From Gemmatimonadota bacterium (lineage in GTDB: Bacteria > Gemmatimonadota > Gemmatimonadetes > Longimicrobiales > Gaopeijiaceae): a DNA stretch of 64,000 nucleotides. The translations under genes were made by a program, and so were the position numbers. This document shows positions 7,263-15,684 of the stretch, in pieces. The stretch is from assembly GCA_022823225.1 (NCBI GenBank), contig JAJDXM010000048.1, positions 1 through 64,000 of the forward strand, given 5' to 3'. The notes beneath the pieces are model-generated. The model did not search any database and was not told where the DNA came from. It saw only the letters and a list, made by a program, of their open reading frames with translations. The stretch's first letter is position 1, and each line of letters begins with the position of its first letter.

Positions 7263-9721
7263 GCGGCGGCGCCCCGGCGCCGCAAACGCCCTGCGAGACC
7301 GCGCAGATACGGCGAGGCCAGCAGCACCAGGACAGCGACCCCCGCGCCCACGCTGATCCAGAGCCCACGGCGGACCGTGGGGGCCGTAAAGCGCATCGTC
7401 ACCGTGTGCTCCCCGGCTGCGGGGATCCGCACGGCCTGCAGCGTGAGGTTGGCCCGGTGGACATCGGCGGGCTCGCCGTCGATCTCGGCCACCCACCCCG
7501 GAAACCAGTTCTCCGAGACGACCAGCAGCGCGGGGCCGGTCGTGCTCACCCGCAGTTCGCGCTCGTCAGGCTCGTAGCTCACCCACTCCACCGGACCCCC
7601 ACCCCCGCCCCCCACCGCCCCGGGGAGCGGCCCCGGCAGGATCGCCTCGCGCGCAGGGTCGAAGTCGCTGGAAAGAATGCGCGCGAGGGCGGCCTCGTCG
7701 TCCTCGATGACGGTGACATCGTCGGCGATCCAGGCGCGGCCGAGACCGTCGTACGCGTAGACGACTTCGGCGCCGTAGCGACCCTGGCCGGTGCTGAGCG
7801 CCTGCGGACCCCCTTCGGCGGGAGCGCCCGAAAGGACCACGTACCTGACGTTCATCATCCGCAGCACGTTGGGGTGCGCGGTGTAGGCGCCTCGCCCCTG
7901 GCTGCCCTGGAGGCCCAGCAGCATGCGGTACCGGGCCAGGTCGTTCGGGTGATGCCCCGCGATGAGGTCCAGGCCGTGCATGGCGAGGCTGACGTTCTGG
8001 TCGTTGCGGAAGTCGCGGCGGAAGTCGGCGACCCGGAACGGGGCCTCCTCCGTGCGGCGGTCCTGCAGAAAGCGCGCATTGGCGGTCGGGGCCGACCACT
8101 CGTGGAAGTCGAGCGTGCGGATGAAGGAGGCGTCGATCCGGCCGAGGTCGACGGCAACGAGCACGGCAAGGGCGGCCAGCGCCGCCGTAGGCGAAACCTT
8201 CCCTTCACGCGCTGCCCAGGTGGCCGTGACGGTGAGCCCGCCCAGAACCAGCGCGATGCCGAAGCCGCGCGTGATGAATGGCGTCGCCCGGGCCAGCGCG
8301 GCAAGCTGGGCATCCGTCATGCCGGATTGCATGGAGCTGGTCCAGATGCTGGTGAGCGCCCCGCTCACCTGCAGCACCAGGCCCAGGAGCAACAGCCCGA
8401 GGAAACCGAGCAGCGCCCGCCCCCTCCTGCTCTTCAGGAACTTCCCCGGCGCCGGCGGCTCGTGCACAAGGTCCGCCACCCCGAGCGTGAAGAGCGTCAC
8501 GACACCGAAGCTCACCAGGAAGGCCGCGATCGCCGGAACGCGGAAGAGCGACATTCCGGGCACGATCTCGTAGAAGACGCGCCAGACCGGCGTATGCGCC
8601 CCCAGAGCGTACAGGAGCCACACCAGGCCAAGTCCCCCCATGAACCACAGGAGCGGCCGTCTCCGGTGCCCCAACAGCCCGAAGAGCGCCAGCGCCAGCA
8701 CCGTGATGCCCAGGTACTCGTGGTTGAGCTTGATCGCGTTCCTTCCCCAGTAGGTGCCCTGCCCCCAGCTCGCGTCGGCGCCCGTGTTGCCGACGAACTC
8801 GGGGACCGCCAGCCCGAGCACCTCCTCCGGGTGGAAGGACCAGGAGGTCGCATAGGCGATTCTCTGTTCGGGCGTCGCGTCGACCGTGGTCGCCACGCGG
8901 CGCGAGTACTCCGCAACGTACCCCGCGGAGGGCAGGAGCTGGAACGCGGTGAGCGCCCCCCCGAGGAGCGAGCTGCCCAGGAAGGCGCCCATGGTGAGCG
9001 TGGCCCGGGAGAGGCGGCGCTTCCGTTCGGCGGCCTCCCCCGCCCTCCACATCAGGACGGTGCGGAAAAGCGCGTACGCCCCCACCGACCCGAAGAGGAA
9101 GTAGCCCGTCTGGAACTGCGTGGTCAGAACGGTCAGCGCCACCGCGCCCGCGAGCCCCGCCGCCGTTCGTCCGGACGGCGCGCGAAGGAGCGACTCGGTA
9201 GCCCAGAAGACCAGCGGCGTCAGCGACGCGACCATGAGCTTCCCGTCGTTGCCACCGAGCGTTAGCGTCACCATCACCGGCGCCATCAGCCACGCCAGTC
9301 CCCCCACTGTCGCCGCGGGCCGCCCGAGGCCCAGGCTCCGCGCCCAGCCGAACATGAAGAAGCCCCCTGCGAGCACGTGCAGCACCAGTTTCCAGCCGAG
9401 CGCCCGGTACGTGTCGGTCAGGAAGTACAGCAGGCTCGTGGGGTAGATGAAGTCGCCCCCCGAAATCGCCTCGACCATGGGGACGCCTCCAAGCAGCCTC
9501 GGTGCCCAAAGGGGGAAATCGCCTCCGGTAATCCGCTCCGCCAGGAAGGCGCGCCCCATGTAGCCCAGTGCAAAGGTGTCCTCTCCATGGAGCATGAGGT
9601 TGGAGAAGATGAACTCGCCGTAGAGGACGATGGTAGCGAGCAGGAACACCCCCGCCGTCAGCCAGAACGGCACTCGAACCACGTCTCCCGAGGGCGGGCC
9701 GGACTTGCCTCGATGCCGCAT
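7259..9721 (-). CDS. YfhO-family multi-pass membrane protein
   Basis: 820 residues with a dozen or so hydrophobic helices followed by an extracytoplasmic C-terminal domain and a final helix near the C-terminus, the layout of YfhO/GT-C-type glycosyltransferases that use polyprenol-linked sugars. Typical elements are an N-terminal helix followed by an acidic loop (LHGEDTFALGYMGR), PLWAPRLLGGVPMVE, the LFRVPAI segment and the beta-rich ENWFPGWVAEIDG near the end. The ATG at 9721 is chosen because GGGAG lies about 10 nt upstream; an upstream in-frame start at 9874 gives unlikely sequence. It is the first gene of the overlapping membrane-sugar operon. The substrate is unknown. Confidence 0.85.
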   Translation of the reverse strand: MRHRGKSGPPSGDVVRVPFWLTAGVFLLATIVLYGEFIFSNLMLHGEDTFALGYMGRAFLAERITGGDFPLWAPRLLGGVPMVEAISGGDFIYPTSLLYFLTDTYRALGWKLVLHVLAGGFFMFGWARSLGLGRPAATVGGLAWLMAPVMVTLTLGGNDGKLMVASLTPLVFWATESLLRAPSGRTAAGLAGAVALTVLTTQFQTGYFLFGSVGAYALFRTVLMWRAGEAAERKRRLSRATLTMGAFLGSSLLGGALTAFQLLPSAGYVAEYSRRVATTVDATPEQRIAYATSWSFHPEEVLGLAVPEFVGNTGADASWGQGTYWGRNAIKLNHEYLGITVLALALFGLLGHRRRPLLWFMGGLGLVWLLYALGAHTPVWRVFYEIVPGMSLFRVPAIAAFLVSFGVVTLFTLGVADLVHEPPAPGKFLKSRRGRALLGFLGLLLLGLVLQVSGALTSIWTSSMQSGMTDAQLAALARATPFITRGFGIALVLGGLTVTATWAAREGKVSPTAALAALAVLVAVDLGRIDASFIRTLDFHEWSAPTANARFLQDRRTEEAPFRVADFRRDFRNDQNVSLAMHGLDLIAGHHPNDLARYRMLLGLQGSQGRGAYTAHPNVLRMMNVRYVVLSGAPAEGGPQALSTGQGRYGAEVVYAYDGLGRAWIADDVTVIEDDEAALARILSSDFDPAREAILPGPLPGAVGGGGGGPVEWVSYEPDERELRVSTTGPALLVVSENWFPGWVAEIDGEPADVHRANLTLQAVRIPAAGEHTVTMRFTAPTVRRGLWISVGAGVAVLVLLASPYLRGLAGRLRRRGAAA
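7596..7621 (-). other. G-quadruplex motif in coding strand of yfhO-like gene
   Basis: The minus strand holds four G runs of 4, 6, 5 and 5 separated by loops of 4, 1 and 1 bases. It encodes the GAVGGGGGG linker. Runs this long with such short loops fit the G-quadruplex pattern and are also prone to slippage. Confidence 0.6.
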
Positions 9722-9978
9722 GGTCTGGTTCTCCCTGCTGTTCCCGGTTGTCCCGAGCCGTGGAAAGGGCCGAGTCTCGTGTGGGCGGGCGCTTTGGCGC
9801 GACGCGAAGGAAGGGGTTGCTCCCGCTTGGGGCGGACGCACGAATACGGTATCCCGGTTGCCGTGCCGATTCAAGCCGGGTCGTGCGCGCCCGTTGTTGC
9901 CGCCGAACGGATTGGATTATCCTTTACCTGACACCCCCACCTCCCGCGCACCCGAGGGCGGACCCGCGACACTGCCGA

Positions 9979-10422
9979 ATGACCCCCAGGTTCCAGGTCG
10001 ATGACCTCCGAACGTCCAGGCTTACCCTGGACGAGAAATCTATGCGGGCGTTCGCGGAATTGTCGGGTGACACGAACCCGATTCACGTCGACGGAGACAG
10101 CGCGCGCAGGTCGGGCTTTCCGAGACGAGTGGCGTACGCGGGGCTCCTTCTCGCGGAGGTCAGCCGGATCATTGGAACCCGGATTCCGGGGCCCGGATCG
10201 CTCTGCGTTTCCTACCAGTTCGACTTCAAGGCACCCGTGCTGGTAGGCGAATCCGTCCTGTTCGAGGTCACCGTCACCCACTATTCGGAGGCGGCGCGCG
10301 TGGCGCTCCTTGGATTCGTCGTTCGCCGGGAGCACGATCGGGAGATTGCGATGGAGGGCTCGGCGACGGTCCGCATACCGGCCGAGGAAGGGTCCGGGGA
10401 ACCGCTGGCCGCCGACCGCTGA
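9979..10422 (+). CDS. MaoC-like hotdog dehydratase/hydratase
   Basis: 147 residues with the single-hotdog R-hydratase pattern: the catalytic Asp/His region AELSGDTNPIHVD near residues 30-42, then RRVAYAGLL and the central strand SLCVSYQFDFKAPVLVGE. These enzymes hydrate or dehydrate acyl-CoA or acyl-ACP thioesters. It is the first gene of the plus-strand set and lies 5 bp before the FkbH-like gene, so it may act on an acyl group carried by the local carrier protein. The exact substrate is not known. Confidence 0.85.
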   Translation: MTPRFQVDDLRTSRLTLDEKSMRAFAELSGDTNPIHVDGDSARRSGFPRRVAYAGLLLAEVSRIIGTRIPGPGSLCVSYQFDFKAPVLVGESVLFEVTVTHYSEAARVALLGFVVRREHDREIAMEGSATVRIPAEEGSGEPLAADR

Positions 10423-10427
10423 AGCAC

Positions 10428-12272
10428 ATGGCTTCTTCGGAATCCGCACGGGTCGCGCACGCAGGGGACTGGAGCGAGCGCCTGCGCAGAACGGCGGCGA
10501 AGCTCGCCTCGGACCCGTCCCATGCGAATGCGCTTGAGGCGTACCATGCCGGCCAGGAAGCGCCGGCCACGGTGGACGGTTTCGTCTCCGTCACCAGCGG
10601 CATTCTGCGAAATGTGACGGTGGAGCCCTGGCTGCCGGAATTGTATGGCTCCCTCCTGCAGCGCGGAATCAAGGCGAGGTTTCTGCTCGGCGACTACGGA
10701 GTCTACGAACGCTATGCGTCCGCTCCCTCCGAGCTGGGGACTCCCGCGCCGGATTGTTTCCTTGTGTACCTGGACGCCGGCCTTCTGGCGGGCGACGCGC
10801 GCCACGATCCGCCGGAAGACCTGGCGGATGCCTTGCTCGGCCGGATCACGGCGATTGTCGGCGGCCTGGTCGAGGGCACCGGCGCGAACGTCTTCGTGAC
10901 CAACCTCGCACCCGATCCGCATCCGCCTCACGCGGTGCATGGGGATCAGGATCCCGGAGGGTGGCCGCACATCCGCCGGACCGTGAACGCGGGGCTGACG
11001 GACGCACTGTCCGCGGACCCGCGGGTTTACATACTGGACATGGACCGGATCGTCGGCGAGTACGGGGCTTTGCGCGCATACGACATGCGGATGTACATGA
11101 CCGCAGCCAGTCCCTTCGCCGTCGACTTCCTGCCGTGTCTTGGGCGCGCGTTTGCAGCGGCGGTCGCCGCCACCGTCCTGCCGCCGAAGAAGTGTGTGGT
11201 TGTCGACTGCGACAATACACTGTGGGGAGGCATCCTGGGCGAAGACGGCCCGGAAGGAGTCGCAATCGGGACTGACTACCCCGGGTCCGCATACCGCGAG
11301 TTTCAGCTGTTCCTTGCCGGGCTCGCGCACAGGGGATTCCTCCTGGCCCTGAACAGCAAGAACAACGAAGGCGACGTGCTGTCGTTCATGGAGGACTCGC
11401 CGGAGATGGTCCTGGGGCCCGCTGACTTCGCGGCCAGCCGGATCAACTGGGATGACAAGGCTGCCAACCTTGCGGGGCTCGCCCGGGAGCTCAACATCGG
11501 ACTCGATGCGATGATCTTCATCGACGACAGCGCCTTCGAGTGTGAGCGCGTGAAATCGGCGCTGCCGGAGGTTCAGGTCGAACAGTTCCCTGCCAATCCC
11601 CTTGATATCCCGCGGTTTGTTTCCGCAATCCGGGGCGTCGAGAGGCTCTGCGTCGGAATGGACGACCTCGCCCGGGCCGAGTCGATTCGCGCGAATGCCA
11701 ACCGCGAGAGGCTCAGGAGGGAGACCCCGGACCTGGATTCATTTCTGCGCAGCCTGTCAATCAGGCTGACGATTGCGCGGCAGGACCGTGCCGCGGTGCG
11801 GCGGGCCAGTGAGCTCTGCCAGCGCACCAACCAGTTCAACCTCACGACCAGACGCCACGGAGTGGGCGATATCGAGCGCTTCCTGGATGAGGGTGTCGTC
11901 TACACCATGAGCATGAGGGACCGATTCTCCGACTACGGAACGATCGGCGTCGCGATAGTGGACAAGGGTTCCGGCGACCGCTGGGAGATCGATTCCTTCA
12001 TGTTGAGTTGCCGGGCATTCGGCCGCGGCGTCGAAGCGGAGTTGCTCCACGCGCTGCTGGAGGATGCGGGCGCGGCGGGTGTGCGGTCGGTCGGAGCATG
12101 CTATGTTCCCACCGGGAAGAACCGAATGACACGCAACTTCTTTCCTGATAACGGTTTCTCGGTGACGGAGCGGCTCGATGGCGAAACCCGGTTCGAGATC
12201 CGGACAGCCGCGGCCAGCGGCGGTCGACCGGAAAGTACCTGCGAGGTGCGAAGAGTGGGGTCTTCAGAATGA
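10428..12272 (+). CDS. FkbH-like HAD-IIIC protein, probable glyceryl-ACP loader
   Basis: FkbH-family enzymes take 1,3-bisphosphoglycerate, remove phosphate and load a glyceryl unit onto an acyl carrier protein. The HAD motif I DCDNTLW (nucleophile Asp about 260, second Asp 262) and motifs LNSKNNE and IFIDDSAFE are clear. The C-terminal 200 residues have the GNAT-like part of FkbH proteins (YTMSMRDRFSDYGTIGVA). The 614-residue length fits the long FkbH form with an N-terminal SGNH-like region. Its TGA overlaps the ATG of an ACP gene, which strongly supports an ACP partner. Best described elsewhere in polyketide methoxymalonyl pathways; here the context is surface polysaccharide. Confidence 0.88.
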   Translation: MASSESARVAHAGDWSERLRRTAAKLASDPSHANALEAYHAGQEAPATVDGFVSVTSGILRNVTVEPWLPELYGSLLQRGIKARFLLGDYGVYERYASAPSELGTPAPDCFLVYLDAGLLAGDARHDPPEDLADALLGRITAIVGGLVEGTGANVFVTNLAPDPHPPHAVHGDQDPGGWPHIRRTVNAGLTDALSADPRVYILDMDRIVGEYGALRAYDMRMYMTAASPFAVDFLPCLGRAFAAAVAATVLPPKKCVVVDCDNTLWGGILGEDGPEGVAIGTDYPGSAYREFQLFLAGLAHRGFLLALNSKNNEGDVLSFMEDSPEMVLGPADFAASRINWDDKAANLAGLARELNIGLDAMIFIDDSAFECERVKSALPEVQVEQFPANPLDIPRFVSAIRGVERLCVGMDDLARAESIRANANRERLRRETPDLDSFLRSLSIRLTIARQDRAAVRRASELCQRTNQFNLTTRRHGVGDIERFLDEGVVYTMSMRDRFSDYGTIGVAIVDKGSGDRWEIDSFMLSCRAFGRGVEAELLHALLEDAGAAGVRSVGACYVPTGKNRMTRNFFPDNGFSVTERLDGETRFEIRTAAASGGRPESTCEVRRVGSSE

Positions 12273-12502
12273 GCGAAAACGTCGAAGCGGCGTTGGAGAG
12301 GATCTTCCGGAGTGTGCTCAGGGTACCTCCGGGCGAGGATGTTTCCTCACTTTCGGTCGAGTCCCATGGCTGGGACTCCGTTGCGCACCTGAACCTGATC
12401 CTCGCTGTCGAACAGGAGTTCCGGTTCATGATGACGCCGGAGGAGGGGTCGGCGGCGAATTCCTTCCAGAGGATGCTGGATCTGGTGAACAGCCGGGGAT
12501 GA
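12269..12502 (+). CDS. Acyl carrier protein of the FkbH module
   Basis: 77 residues with the phosphopantetheine site GWDSVAHLNLI, in which the Ser carries the prosthetic group. It starts inside the FkbH stop (ATGA overlap) and ends 4 bp before the deacetylase. It is distinct from the housekeeping acpP near 39 kb (site [10 protein letters not shown]). It probably holds the glyceryl or derived acyl group for transfer. Confidence 0.9.
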   Translation: MSENVEAALERIFRSVLRVPPGEDVSSLSVESHGWDSVAHLNLILAVEQEFRFMMTPEEGSAANSFQRMLDLVNSRG

Positions 12503-12506
12503 GAGC

Positions 12507-13402
12507 GTGAGCACCGGACGCGCGCGCGGTGTATTCGCGCTCCGCTTCGACGTGGATTCGGTAACCTGCCTGGAGCAGGGCGTCCCCGCCCTGCTGGAAC
12601 TGGGCGAGCGTCGCGGCGTGCGGTTCACTTTCTTCGTCAACATGGGCCGAAGCTTCAGCTGGCGACACACGGTCGGCCGCATGCTCGGGTCGAAGCGCGC
12701 CCCGGCGACGAGCGAAGGCACCACCCCCTCGCCGCCGAACAAGCTGGCTGCAACGGCGAAGCTGGGACGGTCCGGCGTGCTGAAGACCTTGCTGATGAAC
12801 CCTCGGCTGGGCTGGCGGTATCGCCCGGCCCTCGATCGCCTCTTTGAAGAGGGACACGAACTGGGGCTGCACGGAGGCTCCAATCACGCCACATGGCAGT
12901 ACGCCCTCGATGAACTGGGGGAAGAGGGCCTGGAGAGGCACGTTCGCCCGTCCTTCGCGGCCTTCCGGGATCGATACGGGCAGCCGGGCGGCTTCGCCAG
13001 CCCGGGTTTTCGCTACAACGAGGCAGTGCTGAACCTCATGGACGACGAGGGCTTCGAATACGCTTCGGACATGGCCGGGGAGCAGCCCTTCCGGCCTCCA
13101 CGTCCGGCCGGCGGCCGTCACTACACCCACTTCCAGGTTCCGGTCAACGTGATCGGGGAGGACGGTATTCCCGTAATCGAGCAGGGCCTTGCGCTTGGCC
13201 GGTGTCCAGTGCCCGCATCGTGCGCGACGCGGTGGAGCGAGTCCACGGGCGGCGCTTTGCGCTGATGTACGGACATCCGTACGTCGAGGGCGTGCAGTGG
13301 CGCCTCCTCGACGCCATTCTCGCGGAGTTGTCGGATGACTACGAAATCGTCACCGTTGCCGAATATCTGAAGCGCTGGAAGGAGTCGGCCGGACATGGGT
13401 AG
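12507..13402 (+). CDS. Polysaccharide deacetylase, interrupted by a frameshift
   Basis: NodB-fold carbohydrate deacetylase. The first metal motif RFDVD lies near residue 13, followed by ERRGVRFTFFVNMGR, GHELGLHGGSNH with the metal histidines, and the later GGFASPGFRYN. The frame starting at GTG 12507 gives good family sequence to VIEQGLALG near 13198, then turns into unrelated sequence and stops at 13265. The correct continuation (SSARIVRDAVERVHG to WKESAGHG) is in another frame from about 13202 to 13402. One missing base near 13198-13203 explains it; repaired length would be 298 residues. It may be an assembly error or a real inactivating mutation. Confidence 0.8.
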
Positions 13403-13850
13403 GGTCATTCGGTACCTGGCTTCGATGCTGCCGGTCGGCCAGGCATTGCGTGCGCGTCTTTACGGACTCAGCGGTCTCAGGGTCGGAGCGCTGACGATCA
13501 TCGATCGGAATGTGCAGGTCACCCGGCCCGACATGGTAGCGATCGGATCGAGGGTGACGATCTGCAACGCGGTCTCGATCCTGGGCGAAGTGACGGCCGT
13601 ACACTCCCGGCTGGAAGAAGCCTACAGCCTGCGGAAGACGGAACCGGTCGTGATCGAGGACGATGCCTACATCGGTGTCAAGGCGACGATCCTGCCGGGG
13701 GTCCGGATCGGCCGGATGGCCACCGTCGGGGCGAACAGCCTGGTGATCGCCGATGTACCGGACTACGGGGTCGTACTGGGCGTCCCGGGGCGGGTCATGA
13801 TGATCCGTCCCCACGAGGAGGATTCGGCTGCGGAGATCGGCGGCGGTTAG
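13395..13850 (+). CDS. Hexapeptide-repeat (left-handed beta-helix) acyltransferase
   Basis: 151 residues with the isoleucine/valine-spaced turns of trimeric LbH O-acyltransferases: AIGSRVTI, EDDAYIGVKATILPGVRIG, ATVGANSLV and VLGVPGRV. It overlaps the end of the deacetylase by 8 bp. In this setting it may move an acyl or glyceryl group from the neighbouring carrier protein, or acetyl from acetyl-CoA, to a polysaccharide (inference). Confidence 0.85.
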   Translation: MGRVIRYLASMLPVGQALRARLYGLSGLRVGALTIIDRNVQVTRPDMVAIGSRVTICNAVSILGEVTAVHSRLEEAYSLRKTEPVVIEDDAYIGVKATILPGVRIGRMATVGANSLVIADVPDYGVVLGVPGRVMMIRPHEEDSAAEIGGG

Positions 13851-13882
13851 TCCGGCACGCCAGTCCAGACAAGGAGTCAGCA

Positions 13883-14644
13883 ATGTCTTTCGGCAACTTC
13901 CCGCTCGTGGTTTCGGCTGCGGTCCTCGCCACCGCGTGCACGTCGGCAGGGCCGGAGGTCTCGGAGCGTGACGCCCTCGTCGCGCTGTTCGAGAGCACCG
14001 GCGGTTCAGATTGGATAAACCGGGATGGGTGGCTGTCCGACACCGAACCGGGCAACTGGTACGGCGTCGATACCGACAGCGATGGGCATGTCACGCGCAT
14101 CGTGCTCAACGAGAACAACCTTGTCGGTTCAATCCCGTCCGAGATCGGCGTGCTGGTACACCTCAGCCGCCTGAGCCTTCAGCGCAATGGACTCACTGGC
14201 GAGATTCCCCCGGAACTGGGACGACTCGCGAGAATCGATACCCTGGACGTCTACATGAATGGACTCGGCGGACCGATTCCGCGGGAGTTGCTGGGACTCG
14301 AGGAGGTTGCCCTGCTTCTTCTTGGCTTCAATCAGCTCTCGGGTCCAATCCCGCCGGGCCTTGGCTCCATGCCTCGCCTTGAGCGGTTATGGCTGAACCA
14401 CAACAACTTCTCGGGTCCTGTGCCCCCGGAGTTCGGCGAGCTCGGGGCCCGGCTGCAGTGGCTTGACTTTCAGGGAAACGTGGCGCTCGAAGGCGCGCTT
14501 CCGCACGAACTCATGGGTCTGACCGGCCTTCTCAGGTTCGAGTGGGGCGGCACGAGACTGTGTTCGCCGTCGGACGAGTCGTTTCAGGCATGGTTGCGCA
14601 GCGTCCGCAACCGGTATGGTGCCGGCCCGGTCTGCAGTCCGTGA
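13883..14644 (+). CDS. Plant-type leucine-rich-repeat lipoprotein
   Basis: 253 residues with a signal sequence and lipobox (VLATAC at about 14-19), an ALVALFESTGGSDW opening of the LRR N-terminal cap type, and about five tandem plant-like repeats with the pattern SGxIPxELGxLxxLxxLxLxxNxL, for example LTGEIPPELGRLARIDTLDV and LSGPIPPGLGSMPRLERLWL. A C-terminal cap with two Cys (CSPS, VCSP) closes the solenoid. AAGGAGT lies 7-8 nt before the ATG. Such proteins are binding scaffolds exposed at the surface or in the periplasm; the ligand is unknown. Confidence 0.88.
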   Translation: MSFGNFPLVVSAAVLATACTSAGPEVSERDALVALFESTGGSDWINRDGWLSDTEPGNWYGVDTDSDGHVTRIVLNENNLVGSIPSEIGVLVHLSRLSLQRNGLTGEIPPELGRLARIDTLDVYMNGLGGPIPRELLGLEEVALLLLGFNQLSGPIPPGLGSMPRLERLWLNHNNFSGPVPPEFGELGARLQWLDFQGNVALEGALPHELMGLTGLLRFEWGGTRLCSPSDESFQAWLRSVRNRYGAGPVCSP

Positions 14645-14683
14645 TTGTTGACGCCGGGTGCGGCGATTCCCCGCTGGGTGCCA

Positions 14684-15583
14684 CTAAGGGAAACCGACGG
14701 CCAGCCGAGTCCCCTGGATCGCGTGAACTCTCATCTCGTCCGCGAATTGGTCCACGGCTCGGCTGACATCCTCCAGCATTCCATAGTCGTGCCACACGAT
14801 CACTCCTCCAGGCCGCACCGCGCGCAGCGCATTGCGGGTGTCGGCCACGGCGTATTCGTAGGTGTGGCATCCGTCGATCAGGATGAAGTCGAAGGGCGCG
14901 AATTCGTTCCAGTCGAAGTGGGCGGAGTCTCCCCAGAGTTGCCTGACCTTGCCGGCATACCGCGATTCCAGGAACTGCCTTCCCGTATGGTGTCCGGGTG
15001 CGGCGTTGTCGTGAATATCCGGCACCTCCAGCCCGAAGCTCCCGCCCCAGCCGGGGGGCAGATCGAGTGTATACACACGGGCGTTTGCGGGTGCGTTCGC
15101 GGCGAGGTTGACCGTCGTGTTGCCCTCGAAAGTGCCGATCTCGAGTACGCGCTCGGGTTTGAGCGTGCGAACCATCGCTCCGATGGCCATCACTTCGGAC
15201 GGGCTCATCGACAGCAGGGGTTCCCGGTCGAAACAGCTCACAATCCGGACTTCGGTGGACTCGATCCCCGGAAAAACGGCATTCATCGGCTCCCGTTTCA
15301 GCGTCCCGAACGACCAGCGGGCCGACCGGCGGAACTCGGGGTCCGGCGTCCTGGCGGCGAATGGCCCGTACCGCGGCCATAGCATCTTCCAGGCGGTGAT
15401 CGGGTTGCGGGCGCTCTTGGACAGCGCGTTCCTCAGGCGGCGGAGAATCTGGACGACGCGGTTCCCTCCCGTGGCCTTTCGGCCCGACCAGGGGGATCTT
15501 GCCTCACCTGCAGGTCTTTGTGTTGTGTTGCTGGCCACAGGTTCGTTTCCTCTTCTCCGGGCTTGAAGCAGATTGTGGCTCAA
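14684..15583 (-). CDS. SAM-dependent methyltransferase (class I, Methyltransf_24-like)
   Basis: 299 residues. The catalytic half begins near residue 140: VLEIGTFEGNTT (SAM-binding glycine loop), VYTLDLP, FDFILIDGCHTYEY and PGGVIVWHDYG. The TTG start at 15583 is supported by AGGAG 10 nt upstream. A promoter-like element lies about 50 bp upstream at 15639-15668. It is convergent with the LRR gene and downstream of the GT4 gene. The likely substrate is a sugar or lipid-linked sugar, judged only from context. Confidence 0.82.
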   Translation of the reverse strand: MSHNLLQARRRGNEPVASNTTQRPAGEARSPWSGRKATGGNRVVQILRRLRNALSKSARNPITAWKMLWPRYGPFAARTPDPEFRRSARWSFGTLKREPMNAVFPGIESTEVRIVSCFDREPLLSMSPSEVMAIGAMVRTLKPERVLEIGTFEGNTTVNLAANAPANARVYTLDLPPGWGGSFGLEVPDIHDNAAPGHHTGRQFLESRYAGKVRQLWGDSAHFDWNEFAPFDFILIDGCHTYEYAVADTRNALRAVRPGGVIVWHDYGMLEDVSRAVDQFADEMRVHAIQGTRLAVGFP

Positions 15584-15638
15584 TGCCCGACTTCTCCTCG
15601 ACTGAAAAGCGGGGCGGCCATTTTGTTGTGAAATGTCG

Positions 15639-15668
15639 TGTATACATTACAAAATGTAAAGTGGTCAT
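15639..15668 (-). promoter_or_regulatory. Promoter-like element ATGACC-18-TATACA
   Basis: Minus-strand -35 ATGACC (15668-15663) and -10 TATACA (15644-15639). The AT-rich spacer contains CTTTACA and TGTAA, also found in the elements before fabF and the serine hydrolase. It would transcribe the methyltransferase gene with a leader of about 50 nt carrying a Shine-Dalgarno sequence. Confidence 0.5.
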
Positions 15669-15684
15669 TACAGTTGTCCCCCGG

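Noticed and set aside
5745-7577. Long plus-strand ORF of 610 residues
   Set aside because: It lies opposite the fusion gene and polyprenol region, is rich in Arg, Gln, His and Gly, and has no motif; it is the reverse shadow of high-GC coding DNA.
7406-9265. Long plus-strand ORF of 619 residues
   Set aside because: Reverse shadow of the yfhO-like gene, with low-complexity Arg/Glu/His composition and no domain.
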